Of a stretch of 64,000 bases of DNA, positions 36,297 through 45,612 are shown in pieces. The notes under the pieces are model-generated. The model saw only the letters and a list, made by a program, of their open reading frames with translations. It searched no databases and was not told the DNA's origin. The DNA lies in assembly GCA_025517525.1 (NCBI GenBank), contig JAOPJZ010000001.1:62001-126000 (forward strand), in the 5' to 3' direction. Each line of letters starts with the position of its first letter. The stretch's first letter is position 1. The DNA comes from Natronosalvus hydrolyticus (GTDB taxonomy: Archaea > Halobacteriota > Halobacteria > Halobacteriales > Natrialbaceae). The position numbers and the translations under genes were made by a program.

Positions 36297-37448
36297 ATGG
36301 ACTTCGCACTCTCCGACGAGCAACAACAGATCCGGGAGGAAGTGAAACGCTTCGCCGAAAACGAGGTCGAACCGGTCGCAACCGAGTACGACGTCGCTGA
36401 GGAGTATCCTCACGAGGTCGTCCAGAAGGCCGCCGAAATGGGCCTGACCGGGCCGTACATCCCGATGGAGTACGGTGGCGCTGGGTACTCGATTCTCGAC
36501 ACCGCGATCATCACCGAGGAGCTGTTCGCCGTCGATCCCGGTATCGCGCTGTCGATCGTCGCCACCTCCTTTGGCTGTGAGGCGATCATGAACTTCGGGA
36601 CCGAAGAACAGAAAGAGCAGTACCTCGAGCCGGTCGCCCTCGGTGAGGCGATTTCCGGAGCCGCAATTTCGGAACCGGACACCGGTTCTGACGTCTCTTC
36701 GGTGTCGACACACGCCGAAAAGGACGGTGACGAGTGGATCCTCAACGGCAACAAGATGTGGATCACCAACGGCACCGTCGCCGACTTCCTCGTCGTCCTC
36801 ACGAAAACCAACCCGGACGCCGAGGGTCGCTACAACGGCTTCAGCCAGTTCATCGTCGAGACCGACTGGGACGGCGTTTCCACCGAGAAGATCACGGGCA
36901 AACTCGGCATCCGAGCGTCGGACACCGCCGAAGTCATCTTCGACGACGTGCGCGTGCCCGAGGAGAACCTGGTCGGCACTCGAGACGCCGCGTTCCTCCA
37001 GCAGATGCAGTTCTTCGACGAGACTCGTACGGCCGTCGCCGCTCAGGGCGTCGGTATCGCGAAAGGGGCCACCGAGGCCGCACTCGAGTACGCGCAGGAC
37101 CGCGAGCAGTTCGGCAAGCCGATCAGCGAGTTCCAGGCCATCCAGCACAAACTCGCCGACATGGCGACCAAGACCGAGGCCGCCCGCAACCTGACGTACA
37201 AGGCTGCCTGGAAGGTCGATCAGGGCGAGGACATCACCCAACTCGCCTCGATGGCCAAGGAGTACGCCTCCCGCATCGCCGTCGATGTCGCCGACGAGGC
37301 CGTCCAGATCCACGGCGGCGCTGGCTACGTCAACGACTTCCCCGTCGAGCGGTTCTACCGCGACGCCAAGATCACCCAGATCTACGAGGGGACGACCGAG
37401 ATTCAGAAGAACATCATCGCTCGCGAGATGCTCGGAAAAGGGTTCTAA
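36297..37448 (+). CDS. Acyl-CoA dehydrogenase
   Basis: A 383-residue FAD enzyme oxidising acyl-CoA to enoyl-CoA. It has the family's helical N-terminus ([19 protein letters not shown]), [16 protein letters not shown] and [10 protein letters not shown] (FAD and substrate contacts), and the C-terminal catalytic region [19 protein letters not shown], whose first Glu in YEGTTEIQ is the usual base. Electrons would go to ETF, not encoded nearby. The start is chosen by homology and the TATA-like box. Confidence 0.95.
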   Translation: MDFALSDEQQQIREEVKRFAENEVEPVATEYDVAEEYPHEVVQKAAEMGLTGPYIPMEYGGAGYSILDTAIITEELFAVDPGIALSIVATSFGCEAIMNFGTEEQKEQYLEPVALGEAISGAAISEPDTGSDVSSVSTHAEKDGDEWILNGNKMWITNGTVADFLVVLTKTNPDAEGRYNGFSQFIVETDWDGVSTEKITGKLGIRASDTAEVIFDDVRVPEENLVGTRDAAFLQQMQFFDETRTAVAAQGVGIAKGATEAALEYAQDREQFGKPISEFQAIQHKLADMATKTEAARNLTYKAAWKVDQGEDITQLASMAKEYASRIAVDVADEAVQIHGGAGYVNDFPVERFYRDAKITQIYEGTTEIQKNIIAREMLGKGF

Positions 37449-37462
37449 AACCCACCTTTTAT
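37447..37462 (+). terminator. T-rich tract after the acyl-CoA dehydrogenase
   Basis: Immediately after the stop codon the strand reads AAAACCCACCTTTTATC. Pyrimidine/T-rich tracts terminate archaeal transcription; the tract here is short. Confidence 0.3.
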
Positions 37463-37846
37463 CTTGCGGTCTGCTGCGCTGACGGCTTCGCCGCACAGCA
37501 CAGCGTCCCTCGATAAAACCTGTCTGGCAAGCACACGTGCTCGCTGACCATTGGCTCGCGACGCTCGCCAAGAGCCCAAAAGCACTCCTCTCCGTTCCGG
37601 ACGTGCCGCGTCCTCCACGTCGGTCGCCAGTTCGCGAGCGTCGCTCGGGGTGGGTGGCTGGTCAACAGCCTCTTCCCCCGTGAATGTGCGCCTCTCGCTG
37701 TCGCTCGAGACGCACGCTCGGCCATCCGTGGACGAGTTCGTTTCTCGTTAGTTCTCGTTGATTCTCGTGGCTCGAGTCCGGTCGATGCGGCGCGGTTTCG
37801 CGAACGAGCCACCGTTCAACGAGCGGGACCTGAATCGGTGTCGTAA
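37449..37846. other. 398-nt intergenic region without a gene
   Basis: Between two convergent genes. It holds short inverted repeats such as CGGC-TTC-GCCG (37483-37493) and repeated GCGA/GCTCGC runs. Frames open across it in several directions but with no homology, no start with a promoter, and low-complexity Arg/Ser-rich translations. I see no gene. The style resembles degraded sequence that recurs in haloarchaeal intergenic DNA. Confidence 0.6.
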
Positions 37847-39283
37847 CTACTCGGCCTGTAACGTCTCCCCATCGACGACCCGGCCGGCGAACAGCACCGT
37901 CTCCGTCGGGCGATCGCGGATGTAAAACAGGAACGGGCGGTCGACGGTCAGTTCGACGTGGTCCATCGGACCGCTTTCGTCCATGACGACGGCCGTAGCG
38001 GCCGCTGCTTCCGTGCCGAGTTCGTCGACCGCAACGAAACTCTGGTGGACGATTTCGCTGATGAACAGACTGCTATCACCATCGACCATTCCGGAGAAAT
38101 CCGCGCCGCCGCCGAACGCACGCTCCATCCCCAGGTTCTCCATGATCTCGACAAGGCTGAACTTCGACTCGAGTTCGAATTTTGGCATCGTGAGTTCGAC
38201 CTCCGGCGTAGTCGTTTCCCCGAGCATGATTGCCAGTCGGTCGACGCTGAACGCGTCCTCGAAGGAGGCGAACTCGCCGGCCGCGGGAACGATGACGACC
38301 ATGCTGGTGTCGTCGTTCGCGTAGGGAAGTTCGACGAGCTGGTGGCCGTCGATTTCGGCGTAGGGGACCTCGATCGACTGGTGCATCATGTCGACGGTCG
38401 TCTCCTGGCCCTCGAGGCCGGTGAACGTCCCCGGCGACGTCTGGCTTTCGTCGAAGGGATACTTCCACATCGCGACGAAGTAGATAGCGTTGGTCAACAC
38501 GAGTCGCGTCGTCGACCTGATCGAGTTTTCGGGGAGCAGGTCTTCGATGCGGTCTTCAGTCTGGGCTTCGACCCACTCGTTGATCTGCTGGCGAGCGTCC
38601 TCCGGTGACCCGACGAAATCTACGAGTTGCATCCCGGCCCCGTAATAGGCCTCGAGCAGGTCGAGGAAGTCCTGGTCGAAGCCGTAACCTTGCTGGCCCC
38701 AGGTCGTGTTGGCCGTCGATAGCTGGAAGGCGGGGCCGTCGTGGTCTTCACCGGTCGGGTCGTCCACTTCCTGTCCGTCCTCGTTTCGGCGGGCAAACTC
38801 GGCCTCGAGCGCGCCGAAGGCGGGGTGCAGGTCGTCTTGCCCGAGTTCGTACCGGAGCGCGGACGCCATCTCGTTCGCGGTTTCCCCCCGGGCACCGGCG
38901 TAGGTCATCGCCAGCGCCACGGAAACGCTGTACGGCGAACAAAAGATGTTTTCTTCGGGGGCTTTCGTCCGGAGTTGCTCGAGCAGGTCGATCGAGAAGG
39001 CGACGTTCCCTCGGATCTGTTCGGCCAGTTTCGCTTCGTCGAGTTCGGGAGCAGTGACGAACTCGAGTTCCGGAAACACCGGCGTCGGGTACGCCCCGAA
39101 GCCATCGGTGTCGTTGCCGTTGACGTCGCCGTTTCCATTCCCGTTCGTGTCACTATTACTGTCGTCCCCGCCAGCGCCGGTATCGTCGCCGTTTGCTGGT
39201 GAATCATCACTCTCGAGACAGCCGGCCATCCCGGCCAGGAGGGCACCGGTGAGTGCGAGGAGTGTTCGTCGGTCGGCGGGCAT
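37847..39283 (-). CDS. Serpin-family protease inhibitor, predicted surface lipoprotein
   Basis: A 478-residue serpin. The N-terminus MPADRRTLLALTGALLAGMAGC carries an RR pair and a lipobox (C22), then ~35 residues of Asp/Asn/Gly linker, so it should be tethered outside the cell. The serpin fold begins near ENIFCSPYSVSVALAMTYAGARGET and ends DRPFLFYIRDRPTETVLFAGRV. The reactive-loop hinge is GTEAAAATA (about 423-431), the small-residue pattern required for inhibitory serpins; counting from alpha-1-antitrypsin puts P1 near S437, though two extra residues in the loop leave it uncertain. The target is probably a serine or cysteine protease. The frame is open far upstream, but no signal or homology supports that extension. 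Confidence 0.92.
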   Translation of the reverse strand: MPADRRTLLALTGALLAGMAGCLESDDSPANGDDTGAGGDDSNSDTNGNGNGDVNGNDTDGFGAYPTPVFPELEFVTAPELDEAKLAEQIRGNVAFSIDLLEQLRTKAPEENIFCSPYSVSVALAMTYAGARGETANEMASALRYELGQDDLHPAFGALEAEFARRNEDGQEVDDPTGEDHDGPAFQLSTANTTWGQQGYGFDQDFLDLLEAYYGAGMQLVDFVGSPEDARQQINEWVEAQTEDRIEDLLPENSIRSTTRLVLTNAIYFVAMWKYPFDESQTSPGTFTGLEGQETTVDMMHQSIEVPYAEIDGHQLVELPYANDDTSMVVIVPAAGEFASFEDAFSVDRLAIMLGETTTPEVELTMPKFELESKFSLVEIMENLGMERAFGGGADFSGMVDGDSSLFISEIVHQSFVAVDELGTEAAAATAVVMDESGPMDHVELTVDRPFLFYIRDRPTETVLFAGRVVDGETLQAE

Positions 39284-39447
39284 AGTCCGACCAACTTCGC
39301 CTCGGTGTAAGTGTCTTCCCCAGCGTGAAAGACTCATTTGACCTTGACACGGTGCAATTGGAATAGTGGACCTTGTACGATGGATCTTCGCTCCCTGACC
39401 TCGCTCGAGCGAGAATCCTTTCTGGCTGCACAACGTACGGCGTGCTA

Positions 39448-40194
39448 ATGCGCGAGTTCGTCTTCGCCCTCGAGTACGAACCCGGCACGAATCCGGTTGC
39501 CGACGTCCTCGAGGCACACGCAGGCACGCGGATTCGCTCGCTGTCCTATCACGTAACGCCGGACAGCCTCTGGCGGGTCGACTACGCAACTGGCTCGAAC
39601 GAGGCGCTCGAAGCGCTCGAGGCGGCCTACGCGGAGCCCGCTTATTTCGCGGATTGTCTCGTCCGCGACGACTGTGGCGCGACCTGTGAGACGCAGGTGC
39701 TCGACCGCTCGAACGAGGAACTCGTCGTCTACACCTACTGGGACCGAACCGACGTCTGTACCTCCGTCCCCCATCTGGCACTCGAGTATCTCGGCACGGG
39801 GTTGCTCTTCGAAACGTACCGCGAGAGTCGCCGTCATCGCTGGCGCATCGTGCTCGACGACGATACGCCAGTTCGGGAATTCTTCGACGCGCTGGGGGCC
39901 GAAGTTGGGGAGTGTACCGGTATCGAGATGTTGCGACTCGCCGACGTCGACCCCGACCGATCGCTCGAGGGAACGAGCGTCGAACCGGACATCCCTCCCG
40001 AACAGCGCGATGCAGTGCGTGCGGCGGTCGAACACGGCTACTACGAGACGCCTCGTGCTATCGAATTAGACGAACTGGCGGCCCAACTCGAGATTCCGCG
40101 TTCGACGCTTTCCTATCGGTTGCGACGAGCGGAAGCCGCGATGGCCTCCTCGCTCGTGGCGGGTGACCGTCCTCGAGTCGAGCCGGAAATTTGA
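39448..40194 (+). CDS. HTH_10 (bacterio-opsin activator-type) regulator with a Cys cluster
   Basis: A 248-residue regulator. The C-terminal ~60 residues are the HTH_10 domain (VRAAVEHGYYETPRAIELDE, LAAQLEIPRSTLSYRLRRAE). The N-terminal ~180 residues are a ligand-sensing region found in Bat-like proteins. It contains a cysteine group C70-x5-C76-x3-C80 (DCLVRDDCGATC) and C104, a possible metal site. The gene directly precedes, in the same direction, a heavy-metal P-type ATPase, so metal-responsive control of that pump is a reasonable inference. The start ATG is where homology begins. Confidence 0.8.
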   Translation: MREFVFALEYEPGTNPVADVLEAHAGTRIRSLSYHVTPDSLWRVDYATGSNEALEALEAAYAEPAYFADCLVRDDCGATCETQVLDRSNEELVVYTYWDRTDVCTSVPHLALEYLGTGLLFETYRESRRHRWRIVLDDDTPVREFFDALGAEVGECTGIEMLRLADVDPDRSLEGTSVEPDIPPEQRDAVRAAVEHGYYETPRAIELDELAAQLEIPRSTLSYRLRRAEAAMASSLVAGDRPRVEPEI

Positions 40195-40234
40195 GCGGGG
40201 CCGGTGTCCAATTCATTTATTTCCCCAGCCAAAG

Positions 40235-40248
40235 TTGGCGTGCGCCAA
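40235..40248. promoter_or_regulatory. Palindromic candidate operator before the metal ATPase gene
   Basis: TTGGCG-TG-CGCCAA, a perfect 6-bp inverted repeat with a 2-bp centre, abutting AAATAAG (40246-40252), which lies at TATA distance from a start-proximal transcription start for ATG 40286. A site just upstream of or overlapping the TATA/BRE region is where a repressor or activator would act. Confidence 0.5.
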
Positions 40249-40285
40249 ATAAGCTGTATGCCGGTCGCGAGGCTAGACGAAACTG

Positions 40286-43000
40286 ATGACTGAGAGGAGA
40301 CGGGGCGACGGGGACGCGACGGTCGAGTTTCGCGTTCCGGAGATGGACTGTTCCTCGTGTGCGACGAAAATCGAACGTGGTCTCGAGGGCGTTGACGGTA
40401 TCGACAGTATCGACCCGGCCGTCGCATCGGGGCGGTTACTCATCGAGTACGACCCGGGCCGAACGGACACTGCAACCCTGCGCGAACGGGTGGCCGAAAC
40501 CGGCTACACCGTTGCCGGCGTGGAAGGTGCAGGCGGTGACACCGAACGGACGCGAGCGTTTTCGGTCCCCGGCATGGACTGTTCGTCCTGTGCCAGCAAG
40601 GTCGAGGGGGCACTCGAGGGACTCGAGAAACCCGCTCTCGAGTCGATCGAAACGCTGCCAGCGACCGGGCGGGTGACGGTCACGGTTGCACCGACCGACG
40701 CTCCGGCTGGTGACGCTACTGGCGGCGATTCGGTGGAGGGTGACTGGGACTTGGTAGACGCACGGATCGTCTCGGCTATCGAGGGCGCTGGCTACGAGGC
40801 GCGGACGCTCTCGAGTACCGGAGATGAACCGGGGCTCGAACCCGCGGACCCGATCTGGCGCACCCAACGGGCTATCGGCACCGTGATAGGCGGCGCGCTG
40901 GTGGTCGTCGGGATGGTACTGGCGTTCGTCGCCACCGACGCGAACACCCAGTTGTTTACCCTGGTCGGTCGCGAGTACGCCCTCTCACACGTCCTGTTTA
41001 TTATCGCGGCAGCGGTCGCCGGGGTGCCGATACTCCGGAATGGCTACTACTCGCTACGGGCACACAGCCTCGATATCGACTTCCTGATGAGCGTCGGGAT
41101 TCTCGCGAGTGTGGCCGCCCACCACCCGTTCGAGGGCGCGATGCTTGCCGTCCTGTTCAGCGTCGCCGAACTTCTCGAGCGCTTTTCGATGGATCGGGCG
41201 CGAAACTCCCTGCGGGAGCTGATGGAGCTCTCGCCGGATACCGCGACGATCAAAGCCGAGGATGGGACCGAGACGACGGTTCCCGCGTCGGCGCTCGAGC
41301 CGGGCGATCTCGTCGTCGTTCGTCCGGGTGAGAAGATTCCGGCCGACGGCGTGGTTCGGACCGGGCCCAGCGCCGTCGACCAGTCGCCGATCACGGGCGA
41401 AAGCGTCCCGGTCGACCGAGTCGCCGGTGACGAGGTCTTCGCCGGAACTATCGCCGAGTCGGGGTACCTCGAGATCGAAGTCACGAACGAGGCCGGCGAG
41501 TCGACGCTCGCCAGAATCGTCGACCTGGTGGCCGACGCCGAACGCGAGCGGACGAAACGGGAGCAGTTCGTCGATCGCTTTGCGAGTATCTACACGCCGA
41601 TCGTCGTCGTGCTCGCCGTCGCGCTCGCCGCCGGCCCGCCGCTACTTGCCGGTGCAAACTGGAACACCTGGTTCCTCCGCGGATTGACCCTCCTGGTTAT
41701 CGCCTGTCCCTGTGCGTTCGTCATCTCGACGCCCGTGAGCGTCGTCTCGGGGATCACGAGTGCGGCGAAGAACGGCGTGCTAATCAAAGGAGGCCGCCAC
41801 CTCGAGGCGGTCGGCGAGAGCGACGTGCTCGCGGTGGACAAGACGGGGACGCTCACGACGGGTGACCTCGCGGTGACCGACGTCGTGGCCCTCGAGGGAG
41901 CCAACGAGGAAGCCGTGCTGGCAACAGCCGGCGTGCTCGAGAAACGGAGTGAACATCCGATCGGGGCGGCGATTGCTGAGCACGCAGATGAGACGATAGG
42001 CGATGAAACGGATCTCGAGGTCCGGAACTTCGAAGCCCTTGCCGGACGTGGCGTGCGCGGCGAGATCGATGGAAAAACGCACTACGTGGGGAAACCCGAC
42101 CTCTTCGACGACCTGGGGCTCGACCTCGAGCACACGCATACTCGGACGGACGGCGGGGTCGATTCAATGGCCGGAGCTGGTTCCGTCGAATCGAGGCCCG
42201 ACTGTTCGCGACAGGATTGTCTCGACCTCGCCCGGCAGGTCGTTCCGAAACTCGAGGCCGAGGGCAAGACGGTGGTTCTCGTCGGCACGGACGATACTCT
42301 CTTCGGCCTGATTGCCGTCGCCGACCGCGTCCGGCCGAACGCTGCCTGGGCCGTCTCCCAGCTACAGGCCCAGGGGGTTCGCGTCGTCATGCTCACCGGC
42401 GACAACAAGGGCACTGCACGCGCTATCGCCGAGGAAGTCGGCATCGAGGAATACCACGCGGAGTTGTTGCCCGAGGAGAAACTCGAGGCGATTCGCGAGC
42501 TCGAGGGGCGCGTTGCTGGGGCAGATGGTTCGGCCCGTCGCGGGAGCGATGTATCCGCGGCCGATGAGGACGCGACTCGACGGAACCGATCTGATGCCGG
42601 CGACTCGAGGCAACACACCGTCGCCATGGTCGGTGACGGTATCAACGACGCGCCAGCGCTGGCGACGGCCTCCGTGGGCATCGCCATGGGTGCTGCCGGG
42701 ACGGACACGGCACTCGAGACGGCAGACGTGGCGCTCATGGGCGACGATCTGACCCGTCTTCCCTATCTGTATCGGCTGTCGGGGTCGGCAAACGGCGTCA
42801 TCCGCCAGAACATCGGCTCGAGTCTCGCCGTCAAGGCACTGCTCGCAGCAGGTGCGCCTTTCGGCGTCGTCACCGTCATCCACGCGGTCGTCATCGGCGA
42901 CATGGGGATGAGCCTCGCGGTCACTGGCAATGCGATGCGGCTGTCGGGTATCGAACCGGAGTCGCCCGAAAGCGAAGGCCAGGGCGAGAGCGAAATGTAG
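40286..43000 (+). CDS. Heavy-metal-translocating P1B-type ATPase (Zn/Cd/Pb class)
   Basis: A 904-residue metal efflux pump with two N-terminal heavy-metal-associated domains, MDCSSCATK (C22, C25) and MDCSSCASK (C99, C102). Membrane metal motif is ACPCAFVISTPVSVVS; phosphorylation site DKTGTLTTG; hinge GDGINDAPAL; and SEHPIGAAI in the nucleotide-binding domain. Near the C-terminus GDMGMSLAVTGNAMRL has an Asp in the place diagnostic of the P1B-2 (ZntA/CadA) class rather than copper pumps. The nucleotide-binding domain has inserts rich in Asp, Ser and His (HTHTRTDGG, RPDCSRQDC, and GSARRGSDVSAADED). Likely regulated by the preceding HTH protein. Confidence 0.92.
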   Translation: MTERRRGDGDATVEFRVPEMDCSSCATKIERGLEGVDGIDSIDPAVASGRLLIEYDPGRTDTATLRERVAETGYTVAGVEGAGGDTERTRAFSVPGMDCSSCASKVEGALEGLEKPALESIETLPATGRVTVTVAPTDAPAGDATGGDSVEGDWDLVDARIVSAIEGAGYEARTLSSTGDEPGLEPADPIWRTQRAIGTVIGGALVVVGMVLAFVATDANTQLFTLVGREYALSHVLFIIAAAVAGVPILRNGYYSLRAHSLDIDFLMSVGILASVAAHHPFEGAMLAVLFSVAELLERFSMDRARNSLRELMELSPDTATIKAEDGTETTVPASALEPGDLVVVRPGEKIPADGVVRTGPSAVDQSPITGESVPVDRVAGDEVFAGTIAESGYLEIEVTNEAGESTLARIVDLVADAERERTKREQFVDRFASIYTPIVVVLAVALAAGPPLLAGANWNTWFLRGLTLLVIACPCAFVISTPVSVVSGITSAAKNGVLIKGGRHLEAVGESDVLAVDKTGTLTTGDLAVTDVVALEGANEEAVLATAGVLEKRSEHPIGAAIAEHADETIGDETDLEVRNFEALAGRGVRGEIDGKTHYVGKPDLFDDLGLDLEHTHTRTDGGVDSMAGAGSVESRPDCSRQDCLDLARQVVPKLEAEGKTVVLVGTDDTLFGLIAVADRVRPNAAWAVSQLQAQGVRVVMLTGDNKGTARAIAEEVGIEEYHAELLPEEKLEAIRELEGRVAGADGSARRGSDVSAADEDATRRNRSDAGDSRQHTVAMVGDGINDAPALATASVGIAMGAAGTDTALETADVALMGDDLTRLPYLYRLSGSANGVIRQNIGSSLAVKALLAAGAPFGVVTVIHAVVIGDMGMSLAVTGNAMRLSGIEPESPESEGQGESEM

Positions 43001-43006
43001 TCCACG

Positions 43007-43534
43007 CTAGTCGACGACCGCATTTTTCAGCGTCTCGAGTCCCGGCTTCCCGTCGCGCCACCACAGGCCGACGCCGGCCACGAAAATCACTGCCTCGAGC
43101 CAGAGCGTGGTGATCTCGACACCGCCGACGGTTCCGAGGTATTTCACGCCACTGTAGGCTGGCATTTCGGTGACTGGCCAGAGGAGAAATCCCAGTTCGT
43201 CGATATCGCCGGAGAGGACGTGCCACGGCACGTCGGTCACGATGTGGGAGGCGTACCCGATGATGAAAGCGATCGCCAATGGGCGACGATTCCGTCGTGC
43301 GGCGACCTGCCAGACGATGGTCATCACGATTACGGCGGTGAACAACGAGTGACCGACGGTCCGTCCGACGTCGACGATTCCCGCCGCGGCGAGGGGTTTG
43401 TCGAGCAGGTCCGGCAGACCCGCGCCGACGAGGACGACGAGGACTGGAACTCCACGGGGTCGCTCACCACGACGCCAACGAGTGTACGCCGCATAGCAGA
43501 GGTAGCCAACCGAGAGGTGAACGATCGGTTGCAC
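43007..43534 (-). CDS. DUF457/YdjM-like membrane-bound metal-dependent hydrolase family protein
   Basis: A 175-residue membrane protein with about four helices and conserved charged residues: GAGLPDLLDKPLA, GRTVGHSLFTAVI and YASHIVTDVPWHVLSGD, the family's His/Asp motifs, suggestive of a metal site within the membrane. No activity is established. The start GTG at 43534 (VQPIVHLSVGYL) is supported by an AATTTTTTGC box on the minus strand about 27-36 nt upstream; an in-frame start nine codons earlier is less likely. It converges on the metal ATPase gene. Confidence 0.8.
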   Translation of the reverse strand: MQPIVHLSVGYLCYAAYTRWRRGERPRGVPVLVVLVGAGLPDLLDKPLAAAGIVDVGRTVGHSLFTAVIVMTIVWQVAARRNRRPLAIAFIIGYASHIVTDVPWHVLSGDIDELGFLLWPVTEMPAYSGVKYLGTVGGVEITTLWLEAVIFVAGVGLWWRDGKPGLETLKNAVVD

Positions 43535-43650
43535 GCACCTATAGACTCGAGCCTCGAGCAAAAAATTGCTGGGGCTGTGAATCGCCTCGGAGACGATTTG
43601 ATGGGTTTTCGGGCTCTGGACCGATCGCCCTTCCTCGTTTGGCGTCTACG

Positions 43651-43657
43651 GTAAATA
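43651..43657 (+). promoter_or_regulatory. TATA-like box of the orphan flavoprotein gene
   Basis: GTAAATA lies 24-30 nt before ATG 43681. Confidence 0.45.
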
Positions 43658-43680
43658 GCTGCGGACCCTTTCTCAGCTTG

Positions 43681-45612
43681 ATGACAGAAGCCCCCTCCAG
43701 TGGCGACCGGGCGGCGAGTTCGACGGTCGGCCAGGGTGAGCCGACACTCGATTCCCTGGTGTCCGATTTCAGTGACGAGCGGCCGCTCGAGTTGCCCTAC
43801 GACGTGGTTTCGACACCCGTGTTAGTCATCGGGGCGGGAGCCGCCGGGGCTCGCGTTGCCATCGCTATCGCGGAGGCGGGGCACGCGCCGCTCGTGATCG
43901 GTAAGCGTGGTCATGGAGACGCACACACGACGTGGGCGGCTGGCGGCATCAACGCCTCGCTTGGCTCACTCGACCCCGAGGACGACTGGACGATCCACGC
44001 TGCTGACACGCTGAAAGAGGGACACTTCCTGAACGACCCGGAAGCCGTCGAACTGGTCGCCCGAGCGATGCCCGACCGGATACGGGAACTCGAGCGATGG
44101 GGAACGCCGTTCGACCGGACCGACGACGGAAAGATCAACCAGCGGTACTTCGGTGCCCAATCGTACCGCCGAACCTGTTTCGTCGGCGACCGAACGGGCG
44201 AAGCGATGCTCTCGACGCTCATCGACAGCGCCCAGGCGCTCGAGGTTCCCTACCGAGAGAACGTGATGATCACCCGATTGCTCTCGGACGGCGAACGGGT
44301 GTACGGCGCGGCCGGATTCGACATGGAGACGGGCCGAGGTCTGCTGTTTCGGAGCAACCACGTCGTCCTCGCCGCTGGCGGGTTCTCGGCGCTCTATCAT
44401 CGCCACTCCTCGCGCGACGACGAAAACAACGGCGACGGACAGGCGCTCGCCCTCGAGGCGGGTGCCCGACTGCTGGATCTCGAGTTCGTGCAGTTTCACC
44501 CAACCGGAATGGTCGGCGAGCGCTACGGCGAAGCGTGGGACGGGCGACTCGTGACGGAGGCAGTTCGGGGCGAAGGGGGTCGACTCTACAACGCGGACTG
44601 CTCCGCGAGGGATGCGAACGAGGCGGGCGACGCGAACGGCGGTTCCCAGGCGTCGCAGTCGTCCGTCGGCGAGCGGTTCATGGAACGGTACTCACCGGAT
44701 CAGATGGAACTCGACGCTCGAGACGTCGTCGCCAGAGCGATTGCCGAGGAGGTTCGCGACGGCCGAGGGACCGAACACGGCGGCGTCTACCTCGATATCT
44801 CCCACCGGGATCCGAACTACGTTCGGGACCGACTGCCGACGATGGTCGAACGGTTCGCGGATCTCGGCGTCGACATCACGAGTGAACCGATGGTGGTCGG
44901 TCCGACCGCTCACTACACCATGGGCGGCGTCGATATCAATTTCAAGACGGGTGAAACCGGCATCGATGGACTGTACGCCGTGGGGGAGACCGTTGCGGGC
45001 GTCCACGGAGCGAACCGTCTCGGCGGCAACTCGCTTGCGGAGACAGTTGCCATCGCCAAACCCGTCGGCGAACGCATCGCCTTGCACCTCTCGAGCGCCG
45101 ACGAGGACCCGGTGTTGACCCCCGGTCAGCGAGCGCTGGCCGAACGGGAGTTCCTCGCCCTCGAGATGCTCGCGGAAGCCGATGGCGACGTCAAACCGAA
45201 GGCACTACTCGAGGAGCTCGGCGACCTGCTCTGGGAACACGCCGGCATTATCCGAGATCAACAGGGGATTCGAGAGGGACTGGTAAAACTCGAGGCGATT
45301 CGGGCACAAACGGCCAACCTCCTGGTCGATGGCGACCTGACTTCGCGGTCGTTCGAGTACGCCGTCGACCTCTCGTTCAGCCTGACCGTTGCCGAAGCCT
45401 TGCTCCGGACGGCCCTCGAGCGAACCGAATCCCGCGGCGCTCACTACCGGCGCGATCACCCCGAGACGCACTCGGACTGGCGTGTGAATCTCGTGGTGTC
45501 GGCGGACGAGTCCGGTCTTTCGATCCACAAACGAGGTATCGGAGAGCCGAGTGAGCCGGTTCAGGCGGCCATCGACGAGGATTACGAGCTGGACTATCAC
45601 CACCTCGAGTGA
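43681..45612 (+). CDS. FAD-binding protein of the SdhA/FrdA/NadB family
   Basis: A 643-residue flavoprotein unlinked to any SdhB/C/D genes. FAD-binding GAGAAGARVAIAIAEAG near 62-78, then HGDAHTTWAAGGINASLG in the position of the covalent-FAD His loop, EFVQFHPTGM, AHYTMGGVDIN and VHGANRLGGNSLAE (substrate and FAD contacts). The C-terminal domain matches the succinate dehydrogenase/fumarate reductase helical region. L-aspartate oxidase, fumarate reductase-like or another role is possible. A true sdhA lies 10 kb downstream. An insert of ~20 polar residues (NADCSARDANEAGDANGGSQ) interrupts the capping region. Confidence 0.85.
   Translation: MTEAPSSGDRAASSTVGQGEPTLDSLVSDFSDERPLELPYDVVSTPVLVIGAGAAGARVAIAIAEAGHAPLVIGKRGHGDAHTTWAAGGINASLGSLDPEDDWTIHAADTLKEGHFLNDPEAVELVARAMPDRIRELERWGTPFDRTDDGKINQRYFGAQSYRRTCFVGDRTGEAMLSTLIDSAQALEVPYRENVMITRLLSDGERVYGAAGFDMETGRGLLFRSNHVVLAAGGFSALYHRHSSRDDENNGDGQALALEAGARLLDLEFVQFHPTGMVGERYGEAWDGRLVTEAVRGEGGRLYNADCSARDANEAGDANGGSQASQSSVGERFMERYSPDQMELDARDVVARAIAEEVRDGRGTEHGGVYLDISHRDPNYVRDRLPTMVERFADLGVDITSEPMVVGPTAHYTMGGVDINFKTGETGIDGLYAVGETVAGVHGANRLGGNSLAETVAIAKPVGERIALHLSSADEDPVLTPGQRALAEREFLALEMLAEADGDVKPKALLEELGDLLWEHAGIIRDQQGIREGLVKLEAIRAQTANLLVDGDLTSRSFEYAVDLSFSLTVAEALLRTALERTESRGAHYRRDHPETHSDWRVNLVVSADESGLSIHKRGIGEPSEPVQAAIDEDYELDYHHLE

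Noticed and set aside
36270..37571. A 433-codon open frame antisense to the acyl-CoA dehydrogenase gene
   Set aside because: Mirror frame of a conserved gene; no promoter and no recognisable domain.
37459..37812. Minus-strand frame in the 398-nt gap after the acyl-CoA dehydrogenase
   Set aside because: Arg/Ser-rich low-complexity translation, no start with promoter, no homology; treated as intergenic.
40286..43000. Naming the P-type ATPase a copper pump (CopA)
   Set aside because: The membrane motif is CPC but the last segment has the Asp-containing DMGMSLAVTGNAMRL pattern of Zn/Cd/Pb pumps, without the YN and MxxSS residues of copper pumps.
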